This document shows, one piece after another, positions 30,061-40,746 of a stretch of DNA of 64,000 nucleotides. This stretch comes from Astragalus membranaceus (lineage: Eukaryota; Streptophyta; Magnoliopsida; Fabales; Fabaceae): the NCBI GenBank assembly GCA_039519185.1, contig CM076849.1, positions 37,195,109 through 37,259,108 of the forward strand. The letters are read 5' to 3'. The notes beneath the pieces were generated by a model. The model did no database searches. It saw only the letters and a program-made list of their open reading frames with translations, and had not been told where the DNA came from. The position numbers and the translations under genes were made by a program. How positions within the stretch are numbered: position 1 is the first letter of the stretch; every line of letters begins with the position of its first letter.

Positions 30061-30740
30061 CCATGAGAACCAAGTGCATTATATCAGTAACATCTTCACA
30101 CCAGCCTGCAGAGTACAGGGCATAGCCTTGCAGTCTTACTGATGAGAATCTTGCTCTATCAGATCTTCTCAATTGCTCCACATTGTCATTATCTATATAC
30201 TCGACATTGTTTTCATTGACATTGTTCACATTATCATCATCAGGAACAGCTAGTTCAGGCACATTCACAACAGCTGGTTCAGGCACATTCACTTCTTCCT
30301 CATCTTCGACTTGGTCACTGTCGAGTCAAATGCTAGTTATTTTGCTAGTGGCTTGCTCAGTCAATTCCTTCCTGCTCAATTCTTTTGTTTCTTCTATAAT
30401 CACATCATTACTCACTATTACTTTTGTTCTATCTTCCCTTCTAATGGCTACATTTCCAATGCCTTCTGCAATGACACATCTGCCATCACCAAATCTGATC
30501 TTTCTTCTCACAGGTTTGTCAATTTCACAAAACCATTCTAGGTGGCCTGTCATGTGATTAGAGTAGCCCGTATCCAAGTACCACCATTCTACTCCACCAC
30601 CTTCAGTAACTGTCATCAACATCATCACTTCTCCATCAGTTGTTGCCATTAATGCAACAGCTTCTTCATCAGAGTCACGTGCTAACTGTGCCTCTTCATT
30701 CCTCTTTCTAGGCACTTTAGGATTCACACATTCATCTGCA
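30038..30740 (-). pseudogene. Copia protease fused to the post-integrase linker (integrase missing)
   Basis: The frame 30326-30727 starts just after the knuckle end and contains VEWWYLDTGYSNHMTGHLEW, the DTG protease motif with the usual Cys replaced by Tyr, then IRFGDGRCVIAEGIGNVAIR. It passes directly into TKVIVSNDVIIEE, a segment that normally lies after the integrase core. So integrase is absent by an internal deletion that kept the frame. 30038-30292 is the acidic pre-RT linker. Confidence 0.8.
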
Positions 30741-31660
30741 AAATGACCCCATCTTTGATAGTTATAGCATTGAATGTGTTCCTTGGATTTCTTCTTTCCC
30801 TTGCCATCACTCTCACCTCCTTTCTTCTGAGATTCTTGCTTAGGATTTCCACCCTCATTCTTGTTACTCTTCCACTTTCCTTTACCTTTCTTCTTCCAAG
30901 ATTCATTACGACCACTTCCTTTCTTCTATGATTGTGTAAACAACGCCTTCTCAGTTTCTTTCTCATCTTTCTTGACACCATCTCTATTCTTTAACTTCAA
31001 TTCATGGGCTTCTAAAGAACCTATTAATTGTTCCAATTTCAGCGTATCTAGGTCCTTCGATTGTTCAATTGCAGCAACTATATTGTCGAATTTGGGTGTT
31101 AAACCCATGATAACCTTTTCGACCTTCATTGAATCAGTAACTACTTCACCACATCTCTTCATCTGGTTGGTCAGTACAGTTAGCCTGTTCACGAATTGCG
31201 CTACTGTTTCATTGGGTTCCATTTGCAATTGACCTAATTGACGCCTTAAAGCCATCAATTTCACTTTCTTTGTTTGGTTGTCGCCGGCGTAAGTGGTTGC
31301 AAGAACATCCCAAGCTTCTTTGGCCGTCTCATATTCAATTATCTTTTCCTAGACATTCGAATCTACACATTGATGGAGGAAGTATATCGCCTTGTCGTCT
31401 TTCTTCAATTGTTCACGGTAAGTTGCCCTCGCCATCTCCGTTGGTGCTGCACCAAGCGGTGTCACTCCACTGCGAATGACATTAAGAACACCCTGATACC
31501 TAAAGACAACCTTCATCTGCGCCGTCCATCGTTCATAATTGTTGCCGTCAAAGATTGGAAGTTTCGCATGCATCTGATCACTGGTTCTTGAAGCTTCTGC
31601 CATGTTGCCGTCGCGTTCTCCGTCGTGCGTGGCCATTGATCGTCTTGCTCTGGATGCCAA
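30724..31660 (-). pseudogene. Copia gag (element 27944-31982)
   Basis: Starts near 31660 with KLPIFDGNNYERWTAQMKVV, typical of copia gag, continues in another frame (30926-31264) with NETVAQFVNRLTVLTNQMKR and VEKVIMGLTPKFDNIVAAIE, then a Lys/Arg-rich part. The zinc knuckle reads CYNYQRWGHFADEC: the second metal-binding Cys has become Tyr. At least two frame breaks separate these pieces. Confidence 0.8.
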
Positions 31661-31662
31661 TT

Positions 31663-31982
31663 TGTTGGAATATCACTCGAATATACACAAGAGAAACAGA
31701 GGTCGAAAGAAGAGAGGGGATGTCGGAGGGAAAGGGAGTGTGTCGAAATATGCAAGAACAGTTTTCTTGAGAGAGTGAATGCAAGGGATAGGAACCTCTT
31801 TCTCATTCTATTCATTATTGACTTGGTACAATGTGTATTTATAACACTTGGGCAAAGCTAAAACAAAATTTACCATTGCCTAATTATAGTTAAATAGATT
31901 TTAACCAATCACTTAAAATTAATACACAAAGTCTTCTTAATTACTAATAGGTCCTACATAAGTTTGTAATTACACCACAATA
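31663..31982 (-). repeat. 5' LTR of the TA...CA copia element (320 bp)
   Basis: The intact LTR copy, used to define the insertion in the 3' copy. Immediately inside (minus strand, below 31663) AATTGGCATCCAGAGC is a decayed form of the AATTGGTATCAGAGC primer-binding site. Confidence 0.85.
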
Positions 31983-31987
31983 GGTGT

Positions 31988-33182
31988 GTGGTAGAGAGAG
32001 TGTATAGGAAAGAGTGGTGGTGCATGGTGTGGGTGGTGGAGGTAAAGGTGAAGAAAGATGACCATTTTCTACATCTTTTCCATTTTTTTGATTTTTTTCC
32101 ATCCTTCTTCCGTCTCTCTCTCTATTCACCCCTTCTTTAATTTTATGCATGTATCCTCCCCTCTCTACATTTTTCCATCGATCTCCACTTCTCTTCATTG
32201 GCAAAGACACCTATTTATAGTCTTTATTTTTTTTGGTAAATCCGGATATCCACCGCACGAACAGCAGTGACTATTTATAGTCTTTATTTAAAACCAAAAC
32301 TGTAATTTAATTTTTTTAGAAATTATAAGAAAAAATCTGATTGGCTCATTTGTTGACTATAGAGTAGCTACTAGTTGGCCCCTATGCTCTCCCCTTTACC
32401 CCCACTTGCATCCACTGGTGGATCCAGAAAATTTCATTCATGGGGGCAAGAAAATAAATTATCTATAAATTGCATAGAATAAAAATAAGATAAGTTTTTA
32501 CAAAATATATAATCACATGTGTGACCAAACAACACCAAAAAAGATATCCAAACTTCCACAAACTTCCACAAATTAGGGTAGAATATGTGTGGGCTTTGAA
32601 CCAAATATATTTGGGCCTTGTATAGTGGGGTCAAACATATTATTTTATTGGGGGCAAAATCAGTTTTATTGGGTAATTAGAAAATAACTTTTTTTTTGGT
32701 GGGGTCAATTGCCCCCACTCTCCTCTACGTACATCCGCCTCTGCTTGCATCGATTATACATGTGCTAAAGAAAAAGATTTTATTAATTAATTTTTTTTGG
32801 TGGGTTTTATATTTCTTTTTTTTTGGGTTTTATATTTCTTTTAATTTTTTTTTGACAAAACAAAACCAATTGGGCTATTAGAAGAAATGAAAATGGGTTT
32901 CAAACAACCCAATAAAGTTCTGGACTAATTTTTTGTTGTCGTTGTTGGGTTTTGGCCCAAACATTAATTTTTTTTTGCCAAACTTCAATATTTAGTACAA
33001 GAAAATATAAAACAAAATGAATAATAACAAGATGAAAGAAATTTGAAGATGAGTACAAAATTATACGTGTAAATGACTAAAATCTCAAAATGCACAATAA
33101 ATAATATTTTTGGGGTTTTTCTTAAAAACAAACAAAATCCCGGTTAAAATTCGGTATTCACATGTAGCCTAAAATGTTTAGG
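31988..33182. other. Unassigned AT-rich sequence with repeat fragments
   Basis: The first part is the continuing purine-rich target of the copia insertion, then CT-rich sequence. A stretch from 32400 to 32750 has GGGGGCAAGAAAA and TTGCCCCCAC in opposite orientation and looks like a degraded repeat. No gene recognised. Confidence 0.35.
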
Positions 33183-33970
33183 ACCCGTTTGGTGGTCAGG
33201 ATAGGATAAGATAGAGACATGATATGATATGAAGCAGGATAGTGATAGTGGCATGATAACAATATCATATCATGTGTTTGATGTGCAACACCTAATAAGA
33301 TATAAGATAATATAATTATTTTATATTATTCCTTTTTTAAGTATAAAGATAACATATGTTATTCTTTTATATATTTTAGATAAGCTAATAAATAATGATA
33401 TGATATATATTGTATGTTAACTTTTCACCAAAAAAAAAATATATTATATGTTAATGACAAAGCTGCCTTTGTGACAACTATATTTTATTTGTTGAACGAT
33501 TAAATTAATATACTTTTTCAATAATAAATTTTTCTTTTATCACTTATTTTAATTTTTGAAGTTTCAATAGATTTTTTAACTTGAGATTATACAAAAAGAC
33601 AAAATTATCGTTATCATAAATCATACATTATTTTTTAAATTGAGGATCAATATTTTTAATTTTTAACTTAACATCATTTTTTTATTTATTTATGTTTTTT
33701 TAATATATGTTTATTTTTTAATAGATTTCAGAATTTTATATTTTAAATATATTTTAGAAGGATAACTGAATAATTTATTTTCTTATGCTAGCTGTCGTGC
33801 AAGTTTCTAACTCAACTCAAACTCAGGATAAAATTTTAACTAAAGAGACATGATAGGATACGTCCCAAGATTTAGTTATCATATTTTTCTGGCTCAACAA
33901 ACATTGCACTGACACAAAATATGATTGACTTGTCATTTCCTGTCTCCTTATCCAGACTACCAAACGGGTA
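33183..33970. mobile_element. MITE-like element with ACCCGTTTGGT inverted ends
   Basis: Terminal inverted repeats ACCCGTTTGGTGGTC and GACTACCAAACGGGT match at 14 of 15 positions. The interior (about 790 bp) is AT-rich and non-coding, with GATAGGATA motifs near the left end. Flanking bases (AGG / AGT) do not give a certain TSD. The superfamily is undetermined. Confidence 0.6.
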
Positions 33971-34151
33971 GTGTTTTGTCTTGTTTTGAACTTTGAAAAG
34001 TTGAAAAATTGAAAAAAAAGGGAGAAAAGCTTTTAGACAAAAATGGCTAAAAAATAACATTATTTTAATGTGAAGTGGCAGAAGTGGTCTTAGAGATTGA
34101 CACTTGTAGAAAGGAAAAAGAAAACTTCACTACAACAAACATCAAGAAATA

Positions 34152-34544
34152 ATGGTGAAATACGCTTCACTTCAATTGGCCCTCTTTATGCTCCTCATTT
34201 TAGTTGCCTCTGGTATTCTTTATTACTTCTTGTGTGTGCACCTTCGTTATTTTATATTGACGTGATAGTAGTGGCAATACTAGTACTACCTTATGTTATG
34301 TATTTTTTTTACTGAACCTTATATTTAATTATTATAATTACCCTGAACTATATTTGATAGATCATCTCGCTTACATTATTATTTGGTCTTGTGCATGATT
34401 TTCATTTCAGAATGGACGCAAGAGGCTTTTGCGGTTGACGTCGACCAGTGCAAAACAGACAAAGACTGTGAAAAATATTGCAAACATGGTCTATACGCAC
34501 GCTGTTTGCATAGAATTTGTTTGTGTCTAGGAGGAATGCAGTGA
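34152..34544 (+). CDS. Secreted six-cysteine defensin-like / NCR-like peptide, gene 2 (two exons)
   Basis: Paralogue of 22953-23350. Exon 1 (34152-34212) encodes MVKYASLQLALFMLLILVAS; the phase-1 intron is 34213-34410 (GT...TTTCAG); exon 2 is 34411-34544. Total 64 residues, with a likely cleavage after AFA at about residue 28 and a mature peptide of about 36. Cysteine spacing is C-x5-C-x3-C-x7-C-x4-C-x1-C: all six cysteines are retained while the loop between Cys3 and Cys4 is three residues shorter than in gene 1. Many mature-peptide positions differ but the frame, splice sites and cysteines are intact, which argues for constraint. Upstream similarity to gene 1 stops about 40 bp before the ATG and no TATA box is evident, so expression is uncertain. 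A CACTA element lies 226 bp downstream. Confidence 0.78.
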
Positions 34545-34766
34545 TAGCAGGGCTAATGTTATTTCCAACAGCTTTTGTAACCATCAATTTAAGAAATAAA
34601 AATAGAATAAATAAGTATGATTTTTGTGATTACAATTAAATAAGTATGATGATATCGCGATCTTTTGATGGTTTTTCTTCTATGTGTTACACTTGCAGTA
34701 TTTGTTTGTTTTATGTAAAAGTCAAAATTCATGATTTTCTAATAGCAACGAGATATTTATTATTAC
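34545..34766. other. 3' flank of DEFL/NCR gene 2
   Basis: To about 34685 this is colinear with the flank of gene 1 (AAGAAATAAAAATAGAATAA poly(A)-like region and GATGATATCGCGATC). The remainder leads to the CACTA insertion site with no further feature. Confidence 0.6.
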
Positions 34767-34782
34767 TCACACTACAACAGAA

Positions 34783-34945
34783 TTGTTAAAAAAGGGCGCC
34801 ATCATCAGGGGCGCTTTCTAAAAAGCGCCCCTGAAGGCCCTGCGTGTTTTGGCCTTCAGGGGCGCTTTTTTAGAAAAGTGCCCCTGAAGGCCAAAACACG
34901 CAGGGCCTTTAGGAGCGCTTTTTAGAAGCGCCCCTGATGCCTTAT
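34783..34945. repeat. Left subterminal hairpin repeats of the CACTA element
   Basis: Several AGGGGCGCTTT...AAAGCGCCCCT inverted pairs, and a larger inverted pair of GGCCCTGCGTGTTTTGGCCT (about 34836) with its complement (about 34888). Such subterminal repeats are the binding sites of the regulatory transposase protein in En/Spm-type elements (family knowledge). Confidence 0.8.
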
Positions 34946-37698
34946 ATTAAAATTTCTAAATTCCTCATCAGATCTCACTCCCTCCACCGTAACGACTCAC
35001 TCTCCCTCTCCAAACCTAAACACTCAACGTCTCACTCTCTCTCCCTAAGAACACAACGGAAGCGCACCGCCACCGTCAACGCCACTGTCGCCGTCAACGC
35101 AGAACCTCCCATTGCCCCTTCTCCACTCCTCACACCTCCTTCTCTCGCCATCTTTCAGGTTCCTACTCCTTTTTCTTTTCTCTATCTCTCTCAACGCTCG
35201 CTCTCTCTGTCTCTCCCTCTCTCTCTGTTACACGAGTTACCAGAAGGAAAAGATACAAGGAGAACTCTGTTTTCTACAAGAAGGAGAAGATACTAGGTAC
35301 TTTCTTCTCTCATTTTCCTTCTTCGTTCTTCAGTTTTTGTATTGACTATTATCATTATCACTGTGTTTGATAATGATAATGGAACTTCTATTTAATGCAC
35401 TCTATGTGTTTGTGTTTGTGTTTATTTCAGTTTCCACTGTGTTCTTTCATCACTTCGTTCTTTCATGCACAAAATGTATTTTAAAGTTGTTTTGGTAAGT
35501 TATAATGTAAACCATTAGATTGAGATTGGATGACTGAGATTGCTTGTTGCGCGTAACTGTCTGCTTCTGTTACAGTGGGGAATCTGCATCCTTTGTAGCA
35601 AGCGGTAACATGCCTTTTAATGCATGTTCAACAAGGAAGTTACAAATTAGAGCTGTAGGTTTGATATGCATCCGAGTATGTTCAATGCCAAAACAAACAT
35701 ATGCTTATTTTTGTATACTCTGTCAACCCTGTTGCGTTTTTTTAATAATATTTGTCACCATAGTAATACTATGCTGTATATGGTTCAACCCAGGATATTA
35801 AATTTGGTCTGTGTTGTAGCTGTTAGATGCAGTGCTCAATCATAATTTAAAACCCTAGTTAAATCATTGATAAAGTTTTGCATTAACCCTGCTGAGTTTT
35901 TGGAGAAGTGCTGGGATGTGGATGCACTCATAAGGTTTGTTTTTCTTCTTCATTCAACATTTCTTTCCTCTAATCGATTGGTCTGTTTATTGTTTTGATG
36001 TTAAGACTAGTGTAGGTACTAAAAGCTTTTCAAACCTAGGAAATATGAAGTATAGGTTTAGATATAACTTATAAGTGAATGAATAATATAACAGAAACTA
36101 CAATTAAAATACTCTTCAAATATGTACTAAAAAAAAGGCTCTTCAAATTAAATGTGAAACAAATTCTACCTAATATGTTGGTTCTAGCATGTTTTATATT
36201 GCCAAGGAACCTGTATCGTGAACAGAGCAGTTGTTGATTACTTACCACCTTGTTTTCCAACCTTCTTATTAGTTGTTGGGACACACTTTAGCTTAGATAT
36301 GGATTGTGCCATTTTGTTACGATTATTTAATGCACTCTATGTGTTTGTGTTTGTGTTTGTATTTGTGTTTGTATTGACTATTATCCACAGTCTGTGTTTA
36401 TTTTCATCACTGTTTGTGTTTGTGTTTGTACTGTTAAACTACTGTTATACTAATTCATGCTTATGGCATTTGCATTTGCATTATAATTAAACTAATTCAT
36501 GCGATTTATTTCATATGATTTCAGCTACATATTTTCCATTACATATGTAAAGAACCTACTGTTAAACTAATTCATGCTTATGGCATTTGCTTTACTGCAG
36601 ATTATTTATGCACACATAAAATCATTTGATGCAAATCAATTTGCTACAATTAAAAAACTCATTGCAGGCTCAGCGTAGCTCATAGGCCATAGCCTCCAAT
36701 ATCTCCAGGTAATTAATTACCTCTCTTTAACTTTAACATGTATATATCTTTCGTTATCTTTGATTTAGAAAATATTGTAGGAATATGTAGGACATCCCAT
36801 TATTAGAATCTTGTAGTTGTTTGGTGGCACATCCCATTTCTTTAACATGTTTGTAGGACCCATTATTAGAATATATGCTTCTGCTTTTGTTTGGTGGCAC
36901 ATGCTGGTTTCTTTTCATTAATTGCCTGCTAGCTAATTAATAATTATTCGAGTAAAAACAAAGTTATTTTGACTGATTAGGGTTTAATATTTTGGAATTG
37001 CATGCATAAACGGTTATATCATGTGTTCTATGCTTGCTGGTGCAACTTGCAGCACCTAGTTGGCCATTATATATATTCTCACTGCCTGTCCCACCTTACA
37101 TCACATGTCTCATTTTTGTAACAGCAAATACCTTGAATTGGCATATTACTCCTACTTGTTGATTAATTCATTTTTTTATGTCTAGTTCGAGTACTTTTTG
37201 CGGAGGTTCGAGTTCTGTCTTGTTGCCGTTCACATCTAGGTCAAGTTCGTTGTTGCTTCCCCTTGTTACGGTACTTTTCTTATTCTCTCTTCTTTTTATT
37301 GTGGTTATTGTTTAGACACTTGAGCAATTGACATATGTACTCATAAGTATTGGTGTATTTGAAATTGATGATTGTTTGAATTGGAGTTGAAATTGAATCG
37401 AAAATTGGATTAAACTGCATGATGATGGATGTTAAATTGCATAGAAAAGACGTTATCCAAGGTTGAATGGCTTGGGTTCAGAAAATTGTACTCTGTGTGT
37501 TTTTCACCTTTAATATGTTTAAGTTCTCTTATCAGGAAATTAGATATAATAAATTTCGGTTGTTATATAGCAAAATTTTTAAGTTAAACTATAAAAGAAC
37601 TAACTCTGATGTCTTAGGTTAGAAAAATTGTACTTTGTGTGTTATTCTAATATGTTTAAGTTCTCTTATCAGGAATTTATATTAAATTTCGGTCTAAT
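34946..37698 (+). other. 5' leader and presumed introns of the CACTA transposase gene
   Basis: CT-rich sequence at 34960-35240 suits a promoter/5' leader. The rest is AT-rich with no coding frame and several candidate splice sites. A TTAATGCACTCTATGTGTTTG block is present twice (about 35394 and 36329), each followed by TGTGTT microsatellite, and CTAATTCATGCTTATGGCAT also recurs at 36450 and 36567, showing local duplication. Confidence 0.5.
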
Positions 37699-40600
37699 AT
37701 GGATAGAAATTGGATGCCTGCGAATCGTCTATCGAAAGAATATGGCGAAGGCGTGGAATATTTTGTGAACTCTGCCGTTCAACGTTTAGGAACTTCTAGT
37801 AAGTTCAAGTGTCCTTGTTTAAGATGTTGCTACGCCAATCGAGTTACTGCACTTGAGTTGGAAAGACATTTAAAGGCCAACGGAATCGATCAAAGTTATA
37901 CTTGTTGGACAATGCATGGCGAGGAAAGAGGTGAACCTTCGAATATGGATAATAGCACTCAAAGATGTGATCCGGTTGATTATCCTGAAACATATACAGT
38001 TGATGGCGACGAATTTGAAGAGATGACAAAGGCGGTTGAAGATGATCTTAATGACTGTCCTCAAATGTTTGAGAAGTTGATAACCGATGCGGAGACACCG
38101 TTGTATGCGGGCTGTACTGAATTGACAAAGTTATTGGCTGTGATAAAGCTGTATAACTTGAAAACTTGCCACGGATGGACAGATAAGAGCTTTACGGAGT
38201 TACTCGCACTATTGAAAGATATGTTGCCGAAAGACAACGTGCTCCCTTCTCGGACGTATGATGCAAAACAAATGTTAGGCACCATTGGTTTGAACTACGA
38301 GAAGATACATGCTTGTCCAAATGATTGCATTTTATTTCGGAATGAACATGCATTGTTAAAGTCGTGTCCTAAATGTAATGCATCACGGTATAGGAAGAAA
38401 GAATCTGCTCCAGTAAAGGTATTGTGGTATTTTCCCATAATCCCTCGATTTAGGCGTATGTACCGTAGTTCGGAAGACGCAAAATGGTTGACTTGGCATG
38501 ACGATGAAAGGATTAAAGATGGTATGCTACGACACCCTGCAGATTCTCCGCAGTGGAAAAAGATTGATGTCGATTATCCCGATTTTGGGCATGACCCAAG
38601 AAACCTACGCCTTGCATTGTCTGCGGATGGATTTAACCCGCACGGTATCCAGAGTAGCTCCCACAGTACATGGCCTGTGATTTTGGCGATTTATAACTTA
38701 CCTCCATGGCTTTGCATGAAACGCAAGTATATGATGTTGTCTTTGTTAATTTCTGGCCCCAAACAACCAGGAAATGATATTGACGTATACTTGGCTCCTT
38801 TAATAGAAGACTTGAAGCAAATGTGGGAGATTGGGGTAGAGGTGTATGATGGGTTCAGAGAAGAAAATTTCATTCTGAAGGCTATGATTTTTGGCACCAT
38901 TAATGACTTTCCAGCATATGGCAATCTATCTGGGTACAGTAATAAAGGTCAGTGTACATGTCCTATATGTGAAGATAATACAGATTGGATGTGGTTGGAA
39001 CATGGTAAGAAGAATATATATCTTGGCCATCGGAGATTTTTGCCTCCAACTCATCAGTATCGGGTGTGGAGAAAGGCATTCAATGGGAATTCAGAAACTC
39101 GTAAAGCTCATTCGCCTTTGACCGGTGAACAACTATTTGAAAAGGTGAAAGATGTAGACATTAAGTTTGGGAAACCTTTTGCAGGAGATGTTGCCAAACG
39201 AGGGTGGAAGAAAAAATCGATTTTCTTTGAATTGCCATATTGGAAGTCATTATACGTAAGACATTTCATTGATGTGATGCATGTTGAAAAAAATGTATTC
39301 GAAAGTGTCATTGGTACCTTACTCAATATGCCAGGAAATACTAAAGATACGATCAATTCAAGGTTAGATTTGGTTAGTATGGGGTTGAGACCAGAATTGG
39401 GTCCGATAAAGAAGGGTACACGTACATATCTACCTCCGGCTGCTCATACTCTATCTAGAAAAGAGAAAACTGTCTTTTGTAATTTTCTTCATGAAGTTAA
39501 AGTTCCAGAGGGGTACTCTTCAAACGTTACGAACCTTGTATCGATGAAATACCTTAAGTTAAAGTCTCTAAAGTCTCATGATTGTCATGTTCTCATGGAG
39601 AATTTGCTACCCATTGGTATACGATCCATTATGCCCAATAAAGTGCGTCAATCCATAACTAAACTTTGTTTCTTCTTTAAGGCGATATGTAGTAGAGTGA
39701 TTGACCCTGGAAAGTTACCAGCTCTGCAAAGATCAATTACTGTCACTTTATGTGAGCTTGAGATGTTTTTTCCGCCTTCATTCTTTGACATAATGATTCA
39801 TTTGATAGTTCATCTAGTTAGAGAGACACAGTTGTCTGGCCCATGTTACATGAGATGGATGTACCCGTTTGAGCGGTACATGAAGATATTAAAAGGATAT
39901 GTTAAAAACCGATCACGACCCGAGGGTTGCATTGCTGAGCGCTACATTGTTGAAGAAGCTATTGAGTTCTCCACCGGCTATCTATCTAGTGTTGAATATT
40001 CTGTTGGGATGCCAAGGGAACGTCACATTGGAAGTGTTGGTAAAGGGATAACAGGAAGGAAAATAGTGATGGTATCCAGGAAAGAACTAGAGCAAGCACA
40101 CTTATATGTTCTGCACAATGATAATCAGATTAATTCTTATGTTGCCAAACACATGGAAATTCTTAAGAGTGACTACCCAACTAAGAGTGAAGTTTGGTTA
40201 ACAAAAGAACACAATCGGAGTTTCATACAGTGGCTAAAAGATCAAATTGATATTGAGTTTGTTTCGAATCCTACTGCGATTTCTGAAAGATTGAGATGGT
40301 TAGCAAAAGGTCCAACTATACATGTTTTCTCTTACACTAGTTATCTACAAAATGGGTACACGTTCTATACAAAATTTCATGATGATCAGAGTAAAATGCA
40401 AAATAGTGGGGTTACTCTTGTAGCTGAAACTATGCATACATCAAGTGCGAAAGATAGAAATCCCATTTACGCGAATATGTCATACTTCGGTGTCATACAA
40501 GAGATATGGGAGTTGGATTACAATATGTTTTCGGAGCCTGTGTTCAAATGTAATTGGGTTGACAATAATAATGGTGTACAAATAGATGACATGGGCTTCA

Positions 40601-40746
40601 TGCGGGTGAATTTCAACAAGGTAGGGTACAAAGATGAACCTTTTATTTTAGCCTCGCAAGCCCAACAAGTGTTTTATGTCACTGATCCAGTTGATATGAA
40701 TTGGTGCATTGTTTTATTGACAAACAAAAACTTTTTGGTGAATGAC
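37699..40746 (+). CDS. CACTA transposase, TNP2 class, part 1 (interrupted by element E)
   Basis: 1016 codons without a stop up to the insertion, resuming at 52447-52677 for 76 more codons, about 1092 residues in all. Residues 2-77 match the transposase-associated domain (DRNWM...CPCLRCCYANRVT). The TNP2/Transposase_21 core follows, with the acidic residues of LALSADGFNPHG (about 310) and TINDFPAYGNLSGYSNKG (about 403) and the Cys pairs CTCPIC and CPKC. A DUF4218 region begins at LKSHDCHVLMENLLP (about 625) and a DUF4216 region lies at about 880-1000 (NPIYANMSYFGVIQEIWELD). It would bind and cut the CACTA ends. The only lesion seen is the LTR insertion after a VND codon triplet, so the gene was apparently intact until very recently. 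Confidence 0.93.

Larger units (their letters stand above)
27944..31982 (-). mobile_element. Ty1/copia element with TA...CA termini and deleted integrase
   Basis: Minus-strand copia element with LTRs at 31663-31982 (5', 320 bp) and 27944-28521 (3', enlarged by an insertion). A perfect TSD GGTGT lies at 27939-27943 and 31983-31987. In element orientation each LTR starts TATTGTGG and ends CCAACA, so the usual TG start is TA in both copies. The interior has gag, protease, RT and RNase H pieces in order but no integrase. Multiple frame breaks make it inactive. Confidence 0.88.

Noticed and set aside
34402..34587. Minus-strand frame over exon 2 of peptide gene 2 (and the equivalent at 23175-23378)
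   Set aside because: Antisense shadow of the cysteine exon; the plus-strand split gene has splice sites, signal peptide and conserved cysteines.
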